Counted from the first letter of the stretch, positions 43,309 through 53,821 are shown. The stretch is 64,000 bases of DNA from Streptomyces roseifaciens (GCF_001445655.1 NZ_LNBE01000003.1:2450045-2514044); one strand, 5' to 3'. Numbers and translations are program-made. Notes: generated by a model not told the origin, from the letters alone.

Positions 43309-44049
43309 GTGAGACCGATTTCCGCCCTGAACCGCCAGCACCGCCAGGCCCGCACCCGTGCGATCCGCGAAGAGATGCGCCGTACAGGCGCCCGCTACAC
43401 CCAGGCCGCCAGAATCGTCGACGCCGCGACCAGCAGCAAGCGGACCACAGTCCACAGCTCCATGCCACTCGCTCCCTTCCTGCCTTACGGCGGACTCCTT
43501 GAGCCCCACCAGCCCACGCTTGAGGAAACGGTGGCTGTGAACGTGGCCAGCAGCGCGGTGGTCCTGGTGCGGCGCGAGGCCCGTGAGATGTACTCCGCCC
43601 GGGCGCAGGTGGCGGTGCAGGCCGTTTTCGAAGAGTGGCCGGGGCTGCCGGAGGGGTGGGTGCAGCTGGAGATGGCTGTCCTGGTCACGGCGCGCCGGCC
43701 GTGGCATATCGAGGGAGAGCACGATCATGTCCAGCAGGACATGGCGGATGCGTCGCTGAGGGTCCTGGCGCTGACGTGGCCAGGTCTTGTCCACGAGCCC
43801 GCGTGGAGGCCCACCTATCTGCCCCTCGACACCACTGGCCAGCTGCTTCCTTTCGCCGATCATGTCCGGTCGTTCCTTGAGTACGACGTCCCGAGGGCTG
43901 CGGCTGTCGCCGAGACCGGACCTGATCCCGATCTTGTTCTGGGGGCGGCCGACTACCCGAACGTGTGGCCGCCAAAGTCGGTCAAGTGGATGGAGGAGTG
44001 GGAGGAATACCGCCGCAAGGTGGAGGCCGCCAAGGTCGGTGCTGCCTAG
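43309..44049 (+). CDS. Hypothetical protein with basic N-terminal segment
   Basis: 246 residues from GTG 43309; ATG 43375 is a later option. The start LNRQHRQARTRAIREEMRRT and GARYTQAARIVDAA is a motif seen at the N-terminus of various Streptomyces plasmid proteins. The remaining part is beta-rich: NVASSAVVLVRREAREMYSA, LPEGWVQLEMAVLVTARRPW, PAWRPTYLPLDTTGQLLPFA. Not recognised. It lies between the Ku and ligase genes on the other strand. Confidence 0.6.
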   Translation: MRPISALNRQHRQARTRAIREEMRRTGARYTQAARIVDAATSSKRTTVHSSMPLAPFLPYGGLLEPHQPTLEETVAVNVASSAVVLVRREAREMYSARAQVAVQAVFEEWPGLPEGWVQLEMAVLVTARRPWHIEGEHDHVQQDMADASLRVLALTWPGLVHEPAWRPTYLPLDTTGQLLPFADHVRSFLEYDVPRAAAVAETGPDPDLVLGAADYPNVWPPKSVKWMEEWEEYRRKVEAAKVGAA

Positions 44050-44094
44050 GGACGGGCGGCACCCAGCAAACGGGCACGGCGGCATGCGCGGCCT

Positions 44095-45084
44095 TCAGCC
44101 GGTGCTCAGCGGCTCGATGTCGGCGGGGGTGAGGTCACTGCGCATGCGCAGGTACCGCACGGGGTGCCGGTGCCGGCCGCCTTCTTCTGCTGTGTCGGCG
44201 CGGTATTCGGCGATAGTGTCCGGCTGAACGGTGTCGTACCGGAGGTCCTCCCTGCTGCCCCACCCGGCACTGATCCGAACCCCCGCCCACGGATGCTCAG
44301 GCCCGCCCGGGACCAGTACCGCCCCCAGCTCGCGGCGAGCGGGGGCGGAGAGCGGCGTCGTGCGGCCGACGAAGCGCAAACGTCCGGCCGTGTCGTACCG
44401 GCCCAGGAGCAGGCTGTGCAGCGAGCGTACGGGGCCTGTCACGCCCGCGATGATCCCGTCCTCGGTCGTTCGCGCCCGCAGCTTCAGCCATCCGCCGCCG
44501 CGCTGACCAGGGCGGTACCGGGAGGCTGCATCCTTGATCATGATGCCCTCGATGCTGGCTGCTCCCCAGGCGGGTGAGAGCCAGGTCCGGGCGGTCTCGA
44601 TGTCAGCGGTCTGCGGACACAACGCCCACGGGGCGGACAGCCGATGGGTGGCGAAGAGGTCCTCAAGGGCCGCCCTGCGCTCGTGCAGGGGCTGGTCGAG
44701 GAGCACAGTGCCGGAGAGTTCGAGCAGATCGAAGACGATCAGGTGGGCCGGTTGCTGCCGGGCGGCGCGCACGGCGGTCGGCCCCCGCTGGCGGGCCCGG
44801 TGCTGCAGAGCCGTGAAGTCGAGCCTGCCTTCATTCCACACCACCAGTTCGGAGTCCATGACCGCCTCGACGCCGAGAGCGGACGCGGCCCAGGCGATCT
44901 CCGGGAACGCCGACCCCAGATCAGCGCCGCGCCGCGACTGAATGAACGGCACCGGCCGGGCGAACACCACGGCGCGGAAGCCGTCGGCCTTCTGCTCATA
45001 GAGGGCCTGCCCGGCAGCTGTGGCGCGAGGCAGCTCCTCAACGGGCCGGGCCAGCATCGGCTGGATCGGAGGCGACAGCTCCAC
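44095..45084 (-). CDS. ATP-dependent DNA ligase (LigC/LigD-ligase type)
   Basis: 329 residues from GTG 45084. Motif I is YEQKADGFRAVVF with the AMP-accepting K32, motif III-like HLIVFDLLELSG, motif IV EGIMIKDAASRY and motif V GGGWLKLRARTTEDG; the C-terminal OB-fold follows (RFVGRTTPLSAPARRELGAV). The size is that of a stand-alone ligase without polymerase or nuclease domains. With Ku at 41795 it can form a two-part end-joining system. It starts nine bases after the stop of the frameshifted gene upstream. Confidence 0.9.
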   Translation of the reverse strand: MELSPPIQPMLARPVEELPRATAAGQALYEQKADGFRAVVFARPVPFIQSRRGADLGSAFPEIAWAASALGVEAVMDSELVVWNEGRLDFTALQHRARQRGPTAVRAARQQPAHLIVFDLLELSGTVLLDQPLHERRAALEDLFATHRLSAPWALCPQTADIETARTWLSPAWGAASIEGIMIKDAASRYRPGQRGGGWLKLRARTTEDGIIAGVTGPVRSLHSLLLGRYDTAGRLRFVGRTTPLSAPARRELGAVLVPGGPEHPWAGVRISAGWGSREDLRYDTVQPDTIAEYRADTAEEGGRHRHPVRYLRMRSDLTPADIEPLSTG

Positions 45085-45093
45085 CCTCCACTC

Positions 45094-45455
45094 CTACGCG
45101 ATCCGCGCTGCCATCACCCGCAGCGACAGCCCCGACGAGGGCGACGCCGAGAAGTTCACCCGCTCGGCGAGACCGACGGCCAGCCGCCGCACCGCCGGCA
45201 GGAGGTCAGCACCACCACACCCCGCTGCTCGGCATCCTCCAGCCGGCCGGCAACCACAGCGGCCGGGACCTCGAGGACTTCCCACTCTCCGCTGCTGATC
45301 ACGGCCTTGCCGTCCTGCGGCACCACCGGACACGCCAGCGTATGGACACTGATCCTGACCTCGAGCGCGGTCGTGCTGCGCCTGAGCCGGGCGAGGAGAT
45401 ACCGCTTGGCGGGGTCGGCGGCGCTCGCCGGAACGACGGAGATCATCTCGGGCAT
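45094..45455 (-). pseudogene. Hypothetical protein with late frameshift
   Basis: ATG 45455 begins MPEMISVVPASAADPAKRYL and reads through VRISVHTLACPVVPQDGKA and RLEDAEQRGVVVLT; it then ends abruptly in cysteine-rich shadow. Shifting frame near 45215 gives DLLPAVRRLAVGLAERVNF and ends SLRVMAARIA at 45094, a natural end before the ligase. A one- or two-base deletion is the likely cause. Not a recognised family. Confidence 0.5.
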
Positions 45456-45643
45456 TCCCGCACCATAACGGCCACCCGATGGACGATGTGGCCCGCTGCT
45501 CGCCCGGAAGCGTCGCCCCGCACTGCAGGGGCAGCTCCGGTGTGAGGAGAGGGCCGGCGGGATCAACTGATCGCCGGGGCCTTGGCGCGGGCGGCCTCGA
45601 CATCGGTCCAGCAGAGGATGCAGAGCGCTTTCGCTCCCGGTCC

Positions 45644-45669
45644 GTTCCCTGTCAAGTCAATCTGTTCAG
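45644..45669 (-). repeat. 26-bp element-end-like repeat, copy 2
   Basis: GTTCCCTGTCAAGTCAATCT then GTTCAG: the reverse complement of 6544-6569 with one mismatch. Flanking sequences differ on both sides. It lies in a gene-free gap (45456-45709) just before the HTH-type gene. Consistent with a terminal inverted repeat. Confidence 0.65.
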
Positions 45670-45709
45670 TTCTGGAGTGGCCGCCCGGGGACCATTGAGG
45701 CTCGAAGAA

Positions 45710-46783
45710 TCACACTGGGGTTGGCGGACGCCGCCACCATCGAGGCTCGATCACAGCTCGCAGCCTCCTGGCGTCTGCGTAGCGACGCCTTTCCTTCAAG
45801 CGAGTGATTACCTCCAGTAGCCAGCCCTCGTCGTGGGAAAGACCGATGAAGTAGAGCAATACGTCGGCGTCATCCCGCAGCCCTGCTGCTCTGAGACGGC
45901 TAAGGAACTCCGACACTCTCGGCGCCGAGCGTCCTCGAAGGACGGCGGAGAGAATTTCCCCGATGAACGGCGATCCCCCGTCGGAGTGAAGTGTCTCGAT
46001 CAGGCTCACAACCTCTGGGACGGGGCGATGCTGGACGCCGAGGTGGATCAATCCCACCGCCTCTTCGGGATGGTGGTGCTCGGCTTCCTTCACCAGAGCC
46101 GCCATGCGCGTGATCGAGGTGTCCTTCAGGACGAGACGGAGGAGGCGCCCGCCGATTTCGAGTCCTGCGTCCTCGCTCAGCGTGAGGACGGCCTGTGCGG
46201 AGCGTGCCGAAGCCGCTGTAAGTAGTTGATCTAGTTCCACTGTCCGGCCAGCGGTTCGAAGCATTTTGGCCAGGGCTGCTGCATGTTTCGGCGGCAGCTC
46301 TCTGCCAAGGGTCTCAGGTCCGACCGTCCGCATCAGATCCTCGAGCCGGGTCGTCTTCGAGGGCTCCGCAGGTGCGGCCGAAGGGGCAGTGCCTTCCGCA
46401 GGGCCTTGGCGGGCCGCCAGGATCTCTTGGGCCACCGTGCCGCAGTAGTTGTGACTTTGCGGATCGGCGAGGGCTTGCTTCATCCCGAGCCATTCGCTGT
46501 GCCATCTGCCCTCCTCGCAGAACTCGCTCGGCAGCGGGTTCCCTGCAGCGGCTGCGTAGTCGCGGAATGCCCTGACTAGTGCCAGGACCTGCTCGGCCTT
46601 TGGCGCGGTCGTTCCGTTCAGCTTGTCGTTGATGGTGGATCTGGGCATCGCCCAGCGCGGCCCTTGCTGTTTGGTTAGACGCACCAGCTGGTCGAGGGAT
46701 GGCTGGCCGGCAAGTGCTCTCAGCTCGCGAAGTGCCGATGCCACGATCTGGATCGGACCATTCGGGTCGTCTGCCGTTCGCAT
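45710..46783 (-). CDS. HTH-type regulator with helical C-terminus
   Basis: 357 residues. The N-terminal HTH-like part is LDQLVRLTKQQGPRWAMPRS, then TINDKLNGTTAPKAEQVLAL, as in Streptomyces regulators that precede STAND or TPR modules. After a linker, helical repeats run to the end (PKHAAALAKMLRTAGRTVEL, AAGLRDDADVLLYFIGLSHD, VITRLKERRRYADARRLRAV). It diverges from the small membrane protein at 46939. It lies just inside the 26-bp repeat copy, so it may belong to the same element. Confidence 0.7.
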   Translation of the reverse strand: MRTADDPNGPIQIVASALRELRALAGQPSLDQLVRLTKQQGPRWAMPRSTINDKLNGTTAPKAEQVLALVRAFRDYAAAAGNPLPSEFCEEGRWHSEWLGMKQALADPQSHNYCGTVAQEILAARQGPAEGTAPSAAPAEPSKTTRLEDLMRTVGPETLGRELPPKHAAALAKMLRTAGRTVELDQLLTAASARSAQAVLTLSEDAGLEIGGRLLRLVLKDTSITRMAALVKEAEHHHPEEAVGLIHLGVQHRPVPEVVSLIETLHSDGGSPFIGEILSAVLRGRSAPRVSEFLSRLRAAGLRDDADVLLYFIGLSHDEGWLLEVITRLKERRRYADARRLRAVIEPRWWRRPPTPV

Positions 46784-46938
46784 GCGGTGTCCCTTGCGTC
46801 GGCTGCAGCCTCTGATGGATCAAGCCTAGGAGCGGTGATGTCCGGGTTCATCCGGAATGCTCGCCGAATGGCTGTTCGGGCTGGTGGTCTGAAAGAGACC
46901 ACCCGCTGTTGGGGTGACTGACCCTGAGGGGACCAGCC

Positions 46939-47244
46939 GTGATCCGCACCTTCCTCCCGTTCGCAGCCACCGCTGGGCTCACCACTAGCGCGGTGGTGTC
47001 TCACAACACTCTTGCTGTGACGCTGGCCGTTGGTCTGCTCGGCGGCGGCGTCGTGCTTGGCGTCGTCGTCTTGCTGCTTCTGGCGGTGGCCTCCGTCTGG
47101 TCCAGCCAGCCGGAGCGTCGCAAGAACGCGTTCAAGGTCCTCGACCGCTTCCTGTCGTTCGTCCGCGAGGTCATCCGCCCCCAGCCGCCCCAGGCCACCG
47201 GGCAGACCAGACGGCGTCGGAGGGTCACTCCCGGCGATCAATAA
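46939..47244 (+). CDS. Small membrane protein
   Basis: 101 residues from GTG 46939. A first hydrophobic segment (FLPFAATAGLTTSAVV) and a second strong one (LAVGLLGGGVVLGVVVLLLL) are followed by a basic cytoplasmic tail (RRKNAFKVLDRFLSFVREVI). Small two-segment proteins of this kind are common on actinomycete plasmids; a holin-like or transfer role is possible but not supported by a motif. A strong hairpin terminator follows. Confidence 0.6.
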   Translation: MIRTFLPFAATAGLTTSAVVSHNTLAVTLAVGLLGGGVVLGVVVLLLLAVASVWSSQPERRKNAFKVLDRFLSFVREVIRPQPPQATGQTRRRRRVTPGDQ

Positions 47245-47266
47245 CGCGGCGGATGTGCATCAACGA

Positions 47267-47298
47267 GCCTGGGCCCCGGTGACCACCGGGGCCCAGGC
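47267..47298 (+). terminator. Perfect 14-bp hairpin terminator
   Basis: GCCTGGGCCCCGGT, loop GACC, then the exact reverse complement. It has no T tract, as is usual for Streptomyces terminators. It lies 23 bases after the small membrane protein gene. Confidence 0.8.
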
Positions 47299-47415
47299 AT
47301 GCGTGTGGGGGCCTGGATGGCCGAGGGCGGGGGTGGGTCCAGCCGACGGCCTGCCGGCCCGCAAGATCGAGGCTGCTGTCCCTGGGGCGGCAGGACCCGC
47401 CTGGTCATGTCGATC

Positions 47416-48633
<1,218 letters not shown>

Positions 48634-48637
<4 letters not shown>

Positions 48638-49113
48638 ACGCCGATCAGCAGCACCTCTGGACTCTCCTGCGTGAACTCGATGAATCTGATGACGCCGAGT
48701 TCCCCCGAGACTACGACCACGCCACGGCACGGGCACGGTTCAACCGGCTTGTTGCCGACATCGACGAGCAATTCGCCTGCACCAGCACCGTCGAGCGCGA
48801 TGTGCAGGAGGCCAGCTACCACGGACGGATCACCATTCCCGTCGCCGCGACGGCCAGCGCCGACTTCATCACGATCATCGTCAGCAACTTCGGGGACCTT
48901 GCCGTCATCACACTTGGCAACCCCATGAGCTACGACAAGGAGGAGACCGGCTACCTACTCGACCTCAACGACCACAGACGCATCAATGGCGTTCTCAGCG
49001 GACTCGGCTACATCACCATCCCCGAACACCTGGCATGGGCCAACTACGACGGCGTGATGAACCTCCGCTCCCACGCAACGAGCTGGTTCGATCGCTTCTT
49101 CTTCTGGACGTGA
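48634..49113 (+). CDS. Hypothetical transposon-associated protein
   Basis: 159 residues from ATG 48634, coupled by ATGA to the integrase gene. It reads LWTLLRELDESDDAEFPRDY, FNRLVADIDEQFACTSTVER, SYHGRITIPVAATASADFIT, IIVSNFGDLAVITLGNP and ends SWFDRFFFWT. The beta-rich middle looks like a small ligand-binding or immunity fold. Not recognised; position suggests a passenger of the integrase element. Confidence 0.6.
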
Positions 49114-49640
49114 CCACGCCCTTGACCGAGGTATTCCGACACTTCCAATACCCGACTCCACCATTAGCGATCTATCCCGAGGACGTCATCAACCACCACC
49201 GGTCCTTCATCGCCCGCCGCCGGGCGCTGCGACCCGGGGTGGAGTACCGCGAGCCCACCGCACAGGAGTGGCAGGACTTCCTCGCCCACTTCGAGCTGCG
49301 GAAGGTCGCCCTCGGCGTCTGCGCACGCGACTTCGGCACCCCCTGCGTCCATGAACATGCCTGCATCCGCTGCCCTGTCCTGCGGCCCGATCCCGAGCAG
49401 ATGCCCCGCCTGGAGGAGATCCACGCGAACCTGCTCGACCGGCTCCAGGAGGCCAAGGAACAGGGATGGCTCGGCGAGGTCGCCGCGATCGAGGCCAGCC
49501 TCGCTGCCGCCGAGCAGAAGCTCGCCGCCATGCGCGACCTCGCGGTCTGGCACACCACCGTCCACCTGGGCATGCCCGATCTCCGTGGCGTCGTCGCGCG
49601 CATCGACTCCGAGCAGCGAAGCGAGGATGCGAAGGGGTAG
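49110..49640 (+). pseudogene. C-terminal fragment of a second transposon integrase
   Basis: GTG 49110 overlaps the previous stop (GTGA). The frame reads YPEDVINHHRSFIARRRALR, EWQDFLAHFELRKVALGVCA and the zinc-binding end TPCVHEHACIRCPVLRPDPE, then a helical tail. HEHACxRCPxLRPDP is the C-terminal signature of TnpB-like integrases of about 600-700 residues. Only this end remains. The catalytic domain is missing, so this is a remnant fused to a new start. Confidence 0.75.
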
Positions 49641-49662
49641 TCCTGAGCACTACAACGAGGGG

Positions 49663-50148
49663 ATGACCGTCTTCCTCTGTTCCAAGTGCGGCACCGCGAT
49701 CACGCCGGAGCTGGCCGAGCTTGCCGCCGTCCCTGAGGTCTCCGACGACGAGCGTGACCGGGACAAGGAGACACGCCGGGCGCCTTCCACCGTTCCGCAG
49801 GGCCACTACGCGATCGATCCCGAGCCCTGGGGACCTCCCTACGTCATGCAGGACGATCAGGAGGACCCGAAGCCAGCTCAGTCGCGCGGACCTGTGGTCT
49901 GCCGTGAAGAAGGCTTCGTCATCTCGGCCGGCAGCCGACACACAGTGCTGGTGCACCCTGATGACGCCGCCAGCCTTCAGCCACTGCCCAACTGGGAGAA
50001 CAGCAGTGGGTGCTGCGGACCGACAGGCGACGAGGGACTCAACCGGGCCTGCCCCTGCGGCGCTCCGGTCGCGACCCTCGTGGCCGACTGTTTCGGGCCC
50101 TTCGAACTGCACCTCGACCCCGTCCGGACCTACGCGTTCTCCCAGTAA
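49663..50148 (+). CDS. Hypothetical protein with CxxC zinc-site
   Basis: 161 residues from ATG 49663 (GAGGGG upstream). It begins MTVFLCSKCGTAITPELAEL; a second cysteine group, SSGCCGPTGDEGLNRACPCG, lies near residue 125, so a zinc ribbon is likely. In between is YAIDPEPWGPPYVMQDDQED and VLVHPDDAASLQPLPNWENS. This small protein is common in Streptomyces accessory DNA; its role is unknown. It sits between two transposon fragments. Confidence 0.6.
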   Translation: MTVFLCSKCGTAITPELAELAAVPEVSDDERDRDKETRRAPSTVPQGHYAIDPEPWGPPYVMQDDQEDPKPAQSRGPVVCREEGFVISAGSRHTVLVHPDDAASLQPLPNWENSSGCCGPTGDEGLNRACPCGAPVATLVADCFGPFELHLDPVRTYAFSQ

Positions 50149-50283
50149 GACCGCGAAGCGCGTGCGGACGACATGCACGACACGCCCGACGGAACCCGTC
50201 CACTCAACTTCTTCACGACTACTTTCCGTGGTGAACGACGGCTCACAGGCGGACCTGCCGCCGAGCTGGGCTAGTTCGGATAA

Positions 50284-50545
50284 GACCAGCTCGCCGCCCT
50301 CGGCCTGGTCCTCAACGCCGTGGTCCTGTGGAACACGCTACCTGGACGCCGTCGTCGCCCAGCTCCGCACAGAGGGCCACGACATCAAGGACGAGGACCT
50401 CGCCCGCCTCTCCCCGCTCAAGGACCGGCACATCAACTTCCTGGGCCGCTACCTGTTCAACATCACAGCCAGCGGCCCCGGCCAGGGCCTGCGTCCCCTC
50501 CGGGACCCGGATGCCTTCGAGGACGACGCGGACGACGAAGGCTGA
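50284..50545 (+). pseudogene. Tn3-family transposase 3' fragment with frameshift
   Basis: The frame reads DQLAALGLVLNAVVLWNT, breaks by a two-base deletion near 50340, and continues YLDAVVAQLRTEGHDIKDED then LARLSPLKDRHINFLGRYLF. This is the C-terminus of a Tn3-type transposase (about 1000 residues). The remaining part is absent, and the C-terminal tail is present to the stop at 50545. Inactive. Confidence 0.75.
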
Positions 50546-50640
50546 CGAGGACTGCACCTGGACTCGCCGCCGGATCGCTCTCGGCCTCTTCGGACGTGGG
50601 GCGCCATCATTCTGACCTGTTGGACGGCTGAGTTCGCGGC

Positions 50641-51243
50641 TCATGCCTGATGGTGTTCCGGATTCGACGTATGGATACCGTTTTCGAGCGTGCGGATGAC
50701 AGCGGAGACGATGCCGTGCCTCGGCAGCCCACAGGCCTCGGCGTCCTGGTACCCGGTGTACACCAGCGACCAGAGCACACGTTGGATCCAGGCGGGAGTG
50801 ACGTCCGGGTCGAAGGCGCCTTCGGCTTGCCCGCGCTTGATGAGAGTGAGCACCGGGTCATCGAGAGGCTCCGGTGTCTTTGCTGCGCCGCGGCCTTCCA
50901 GAACGCGTGGATCGCCGAAGAGGAATACCAGCCGGTCGCCGACCGCCACCATCGCCGTGACCAGCCTGCGCATCGCCTCGATGGGGGAGCCCTGGTCGAT
51001 GGCCGCGCCGGCCACCGACTCATCGATCGCCGCGATGGAGTCCTCGATGGCTGCGCTGATGAGCCCGGTGCGGTCGGAGAAGTAGCGGTGCAGTGTCGTG
51101 CGGCCGACGCCGGCGGCGTCTGCGATATCCGCCAGCGTGGCGTGATAGTCACGGCCGAGCACGGAGGCGGCCGCGCTGAGGATGGCGTGGCGTGTACGAC
51201 TGCGCGTTCGTGCTCCTGCGGCCTCGGGGCCAGGCTCCTTCAT
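50641..51243 (-). CDS. TetR-family repressor
   Basis: 200 residues from ATG 51243. The N-terminal HTH is complete: RHAILSAAASVLGRDYHATL, ADIADAAGVGRTTLHRYFSD. The ligand-binding domain follows (ISAAIEDSIAAIDESVAGAA, WIQRVLWSLVYTGYQDAEAC). It diverges from the ferredoxin-MBL gene, and the shared 120-base gap holds a strong palindrome (51291-51314). It most likely represses both genes until it binds a small ligand. Confidence 0.9.
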   Translation of the reverse strand: MKEPGPEAAGARTRSRTRHAILSAAASVLGRDYHATLADIADAAGVGRTTLHRYFSDRTGLISAAIEDSIAAIDESVAGAAIDQGSPIEAMRRLVTAMVAVGDRLVFLFGDPRVLEGRGAAKTPEPLDDPVLTLIKRGQAEGAFDPDVTPAWIQRVLWSLVYTGYQDAEACGLPRHGIVSAVIRTLENGIHTSNPEHHQA

Positions 51244-51290
51244 GCTGGTCACTGTACTACCGGACCCCAATAGGTTACATCGCTGATCGT

Positions 51291-51314
51291 TAATGGAACA
51301 TCAATGTTCCATTA
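51291..51314. promoter_or_regulatory. TetR operator palindrome
   Basis: TAATGGAACAT, two bases CA, then ATGTTCCATTA: a perfect 11-bp inverted repeat, AT-rich for this DNA. It lies between the divergent TetR and MBL genes, 50 bases before the MBL start codon, and probably overlaps its promoter. Confidence 0.8.
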
Positions 51315-51363
51315 GGTGATACGTTTGTCCCCCTGGTGACCTTTGCTCAGAGGAGGAACGGCG

Positions 51364-52242
51364 ATGGCCCGCGGAGACCGGCGTCACCCTGAGAACGTGG
51401 CCGGAGACTGGTTCGTCGACGACCGCTGTATCGGCTGCGGAGGTTCGGTCTCGCTCGCGCCCACGCTGTTCGGGCTGGCAACCGACGGCGAGCATTTCGT
51501 CATGACCCGCCAGCCGGCCACCGAAGACGAGATCCTGCAGGCACAGCTCGCCGCCGAGGTGTGCCCGTCACGGTCGATCGGCACCGAATCCGGCGTGACG
51601 TGGCGGCGACACCACCCCTTGGAGATCACACCCGGCACCTGGCGGACGGGCTCGAACTCGCCCAAAACCGCAGGCGGCAACGCATTCCTCGTGCAGCGCA
51701 CCGAGGGCAACCTCCTCGTCGACGCGCCGCGCTTCACCCCGTCGCTCTGCGCCTGGATGGAATCGCTCGGTGGAATCACGGCGATCTTGCTGACGCACCG
51801 CGACGACGTCGGCGACGCCGAGCGCTATGCCGATGCATTCGGCTCTGAAGTGGTCATCCATGCCGCCGACGCTGACGCCGCCCCATTCGCAGGCCGGATC
51901 CTGAGAAGTGCCGAGACCTGCGAGGTTGCCGCCGGCGTGCTGGCGATCCCCACCCCCGGGCACACCGAGGGACACGTTATGTACCTGAATGACGACGGAA
52001 CCCTGTTCACCGGCGACTCACTCGGCTGGGACCCCTATCGTCATGACCTCAGCGCAGAACCGTCCGTGTGCTGGTACTCCTGGCCCGCTCAGGTCGGCTC
52101 ACTCCAGCGGCTCGACGGCTTCAATTTCGCACGGGTCGTTCCCACCCACGGCACGATGAGCCCGACGCTCGAACCGGGCGACATGCGCCGGCGGCTGCAG
52201 GCGCTGGTCGCCCGCCTGCAGCGCGACCTGGCGGACGAGTAG
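51364..52242 (+). CDS. Ferredoxin-fused metallo-beta-lactamase-fold protein
   Basis: 292 residues from ATG 51364 (GAGGA upstream). The N-terminus is a ferredoxin-like domain, FVDDRCIGCGGSVSLAPTLF, with a second cysteine in AAEVCPSRSIG; only three cysteines are seen, so the cluster type is uncertain. The MBL fold follows: NLLVDAPRF, the first metal motif as LTHRDDVGDAERY instead of HxHxDH, TPGHTEGHVMY, FTGDSLGW and VVPTHGTMSP. The altered first motif may mean one metal or a different chemistry, but it seems typical of this subfamily. It is controlled by the divergent TetR protein. Confidence 0.8.
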   Translation: MARGDRRHPENVAGDWFVDDRCIGCGGSVSLAPTLFGLATDGEHFVMTRQPATEDEILQAQLAAEVCPSRSIGTESGVTWRRHHPLEITPGTWRTGSNSPKTAGGNAFLVQRTEGNLLVDAPRFTPSLCAWMESLGGITAILLTHRDDVGDAERYADAFGSEVVIHAADADAAPFAGRILRSAETCEVAAGVLAIPTPGHTEGHVMYLNDDGTLFTGDSLGWDPYRHDLSAEPSVCWYSWPAQVGSLQRLDGFNFARVVPTHGTMSPTLEPGDMRRRLQALVARLQRDLADE

Positions 52243-52299
52243 CACGCTCCACTCGCACGGGTTCGCGGCGCTGACGCGAACCCGTGCGAGTGGAGCGTG
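52243..52299 (+). terminator. Perfect 25-bp hairpin terminator
   Basis: 52243-52267 and 52275-52299 are exact reverse complements (CACGCTCCACTCGCACGGGT start), with a 7-base loop. It begins at the base after the MBL stop codon. Very stable; no T tract. Confidence 0.9.
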
Positions 52300-52426
52300 A
52301 GGTGGGGGCGGTCGGACGGTTCCCGTGCTGCCAGGCGCTGCCAGAGTCGGCAGTTGGCAGGCACGCGGCACCGCTGAAGCCATCCCGGGGGCCACCACGC
52401 CGATCGATACGGCCCCACGCGCGTGA

Positions 52427-53074
52427 CGATCTTCAAGAAACCTTCGTTTTCTGAAGATCGCTCTGGGAGGCCACCCGGTTCCGCAGAGCCTTGCCTCGAC
52501 CAGCGGGCAGAAGCTGCAGCGGCAGCTCGACGCGCTCGCCGCCGCCGGGTGTCGGAAGATCTTCGCGGACAAGAAGTCCGGCAAGAACGCACTCCGCCCC
52601 GAACTGAAGGCGTGCCACGCCTTCCTCGACCCCGGCGACACCCTCGTCGTCCCGAGTCTGGACCGCTACGGCCGCAGCCTCCAGGACCTCATCAACATGG
52701 TCGCCGAACTGCGCGAGCGTGGGATCGGCTTCACCTCGCTGCACGAGAACCTGGACACCACCACCCCCGGCGGCCGGCTCGTCTTCCACGTCTTCGCCGC
52801 GCTGGCCCAGTTCATCCGCGAGCTCATCGTCATCGGCACAAACGAGGGCCTGGCCGCCGCCCGCGAGCGCGGCCGGGTCGGCGGGCGCCCGAGCGTCGCC
52901 ACCGAGGAAGTCATCCGCGCCGCACGCGATCTGCTGCCTGCCCCCGGCCGCTCGATCACCTCGATCGCCAAGCTGCTGGGCGTCTCCCCAGGCACCCTCT
53001 ACAACCACATCCCGGACCTGCGCGAGCTGCGCGCTGGCGCCGTGCCCCGTCAGCTCGAAGCGCCGACGAGGTAG
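52427..53074 (+). pseudogene. Serine resolvase lacking its catalytic N-terminus
   Basis: In frame from 52427 without a good start: SLASTSGQKLQRQLDALAAA, CRKIFADKKSGKNALRPELK, LDPGDTLVVPSLDRYGRSLQ, DLINMVAELRERGIGFTSLH, then the C-terminal HTH SITSIAKLLGVSPGTLYNHI. It is a Tn3-type resolvase. The first 15 residues, which include the catalytic serine (YGRVS-type motif), are replaced by unrelated sequence. The break lies next to a hairpin (CGATCTTCA with TGAAGATCG, 52428-52461). ATG 52697 could give only the second half. Confidence 0.75.
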
Positions 53075-53125
53075 GCCAATTCCAACATGATCAATCTCAG
53101 CGGCACTTTCTGTACCGCAACTACT

Positions 53126-53820
53126 CACACCGGCCTCCCTCGCCCGGGCCCTGCGCCTGTCCACTGACGAACGCGACCACCTGTACGCGGTCGCCCGGCT
53201 ACCAGCCCCCGCAGGACCCGGCCACCGACGGCTACGCCGACCCCGGCCTGATGCACGTCCTGGACGCACTCAAGGACACACCGGCCCAGATCGTCGACGA
53301 CTTCGGAACCGTCGTCATACAAATCCCCATGGCCATGGCCCTTCTCGGTCCTCTGGCCGGCCTTCCCGGCTGTGAGGGCAACGGCGCCTGGGCCTGGTTC
53401 ACCCGGCCCGAGGTGCGTGGCATCTACCTCGAGGAGGATCACGAGGTGCTCGGCCGCGTCATTGTCGCCGACCTGCGCGCGGCGGTCTACCGGCACGGCC
53501 ACCACGCTGCCGGGCAGGCCCTCGTCGACGAGCTCCTCAAGAGGAGCCCGGAGTTCGCGGCCATGTGGGAGCTGGGTGAAGTCGCGCTCGTGCGCTCCAC
53601 GCGCAAGACGCTCCTCCACCCGCGGGCCGGCCGTCTCGATCTCCAGTGCGACGTCGTCCTCAGCCCCAACACCGGCAACCGCCTCTTCCTCCATCGCCCC
53701 CAGCCCGGCACCGACGCCGCCGAACGCCTCGCCTTCCTCCACGTCGTGGGTAACGAGACCTTCACCGCTGACGGCGCGCGGAGTCCGTACGGCCCACCGG
53801 AAGGACCCCTCGTGTCCTAA
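53126..53820 (+). pseudogene. MmyB-like regulator fragment with frameshift
   Basis: Reads SLARALRLSTDERDHLYAVA, then needs removal of one C near 53197 to continue GYQPPQDPATDGYADPGLMH and the MmyB ligand-binding domain: LKDTPAQIVDDFGTVVIQIP, NGAWAWFTRPEVRGIYLEED, ADLRAAVYRHGHHAAGQALV, LLHPRAGRLDLQCDVV. The N-terminal HTH (about 60 residues) is missing. It follows the resolvase fragment directly, so the truncation probably came with that element. Inactive as a DNA-binding regulator. Confidence 0.75.
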
Positions 53821-53821
53821 G

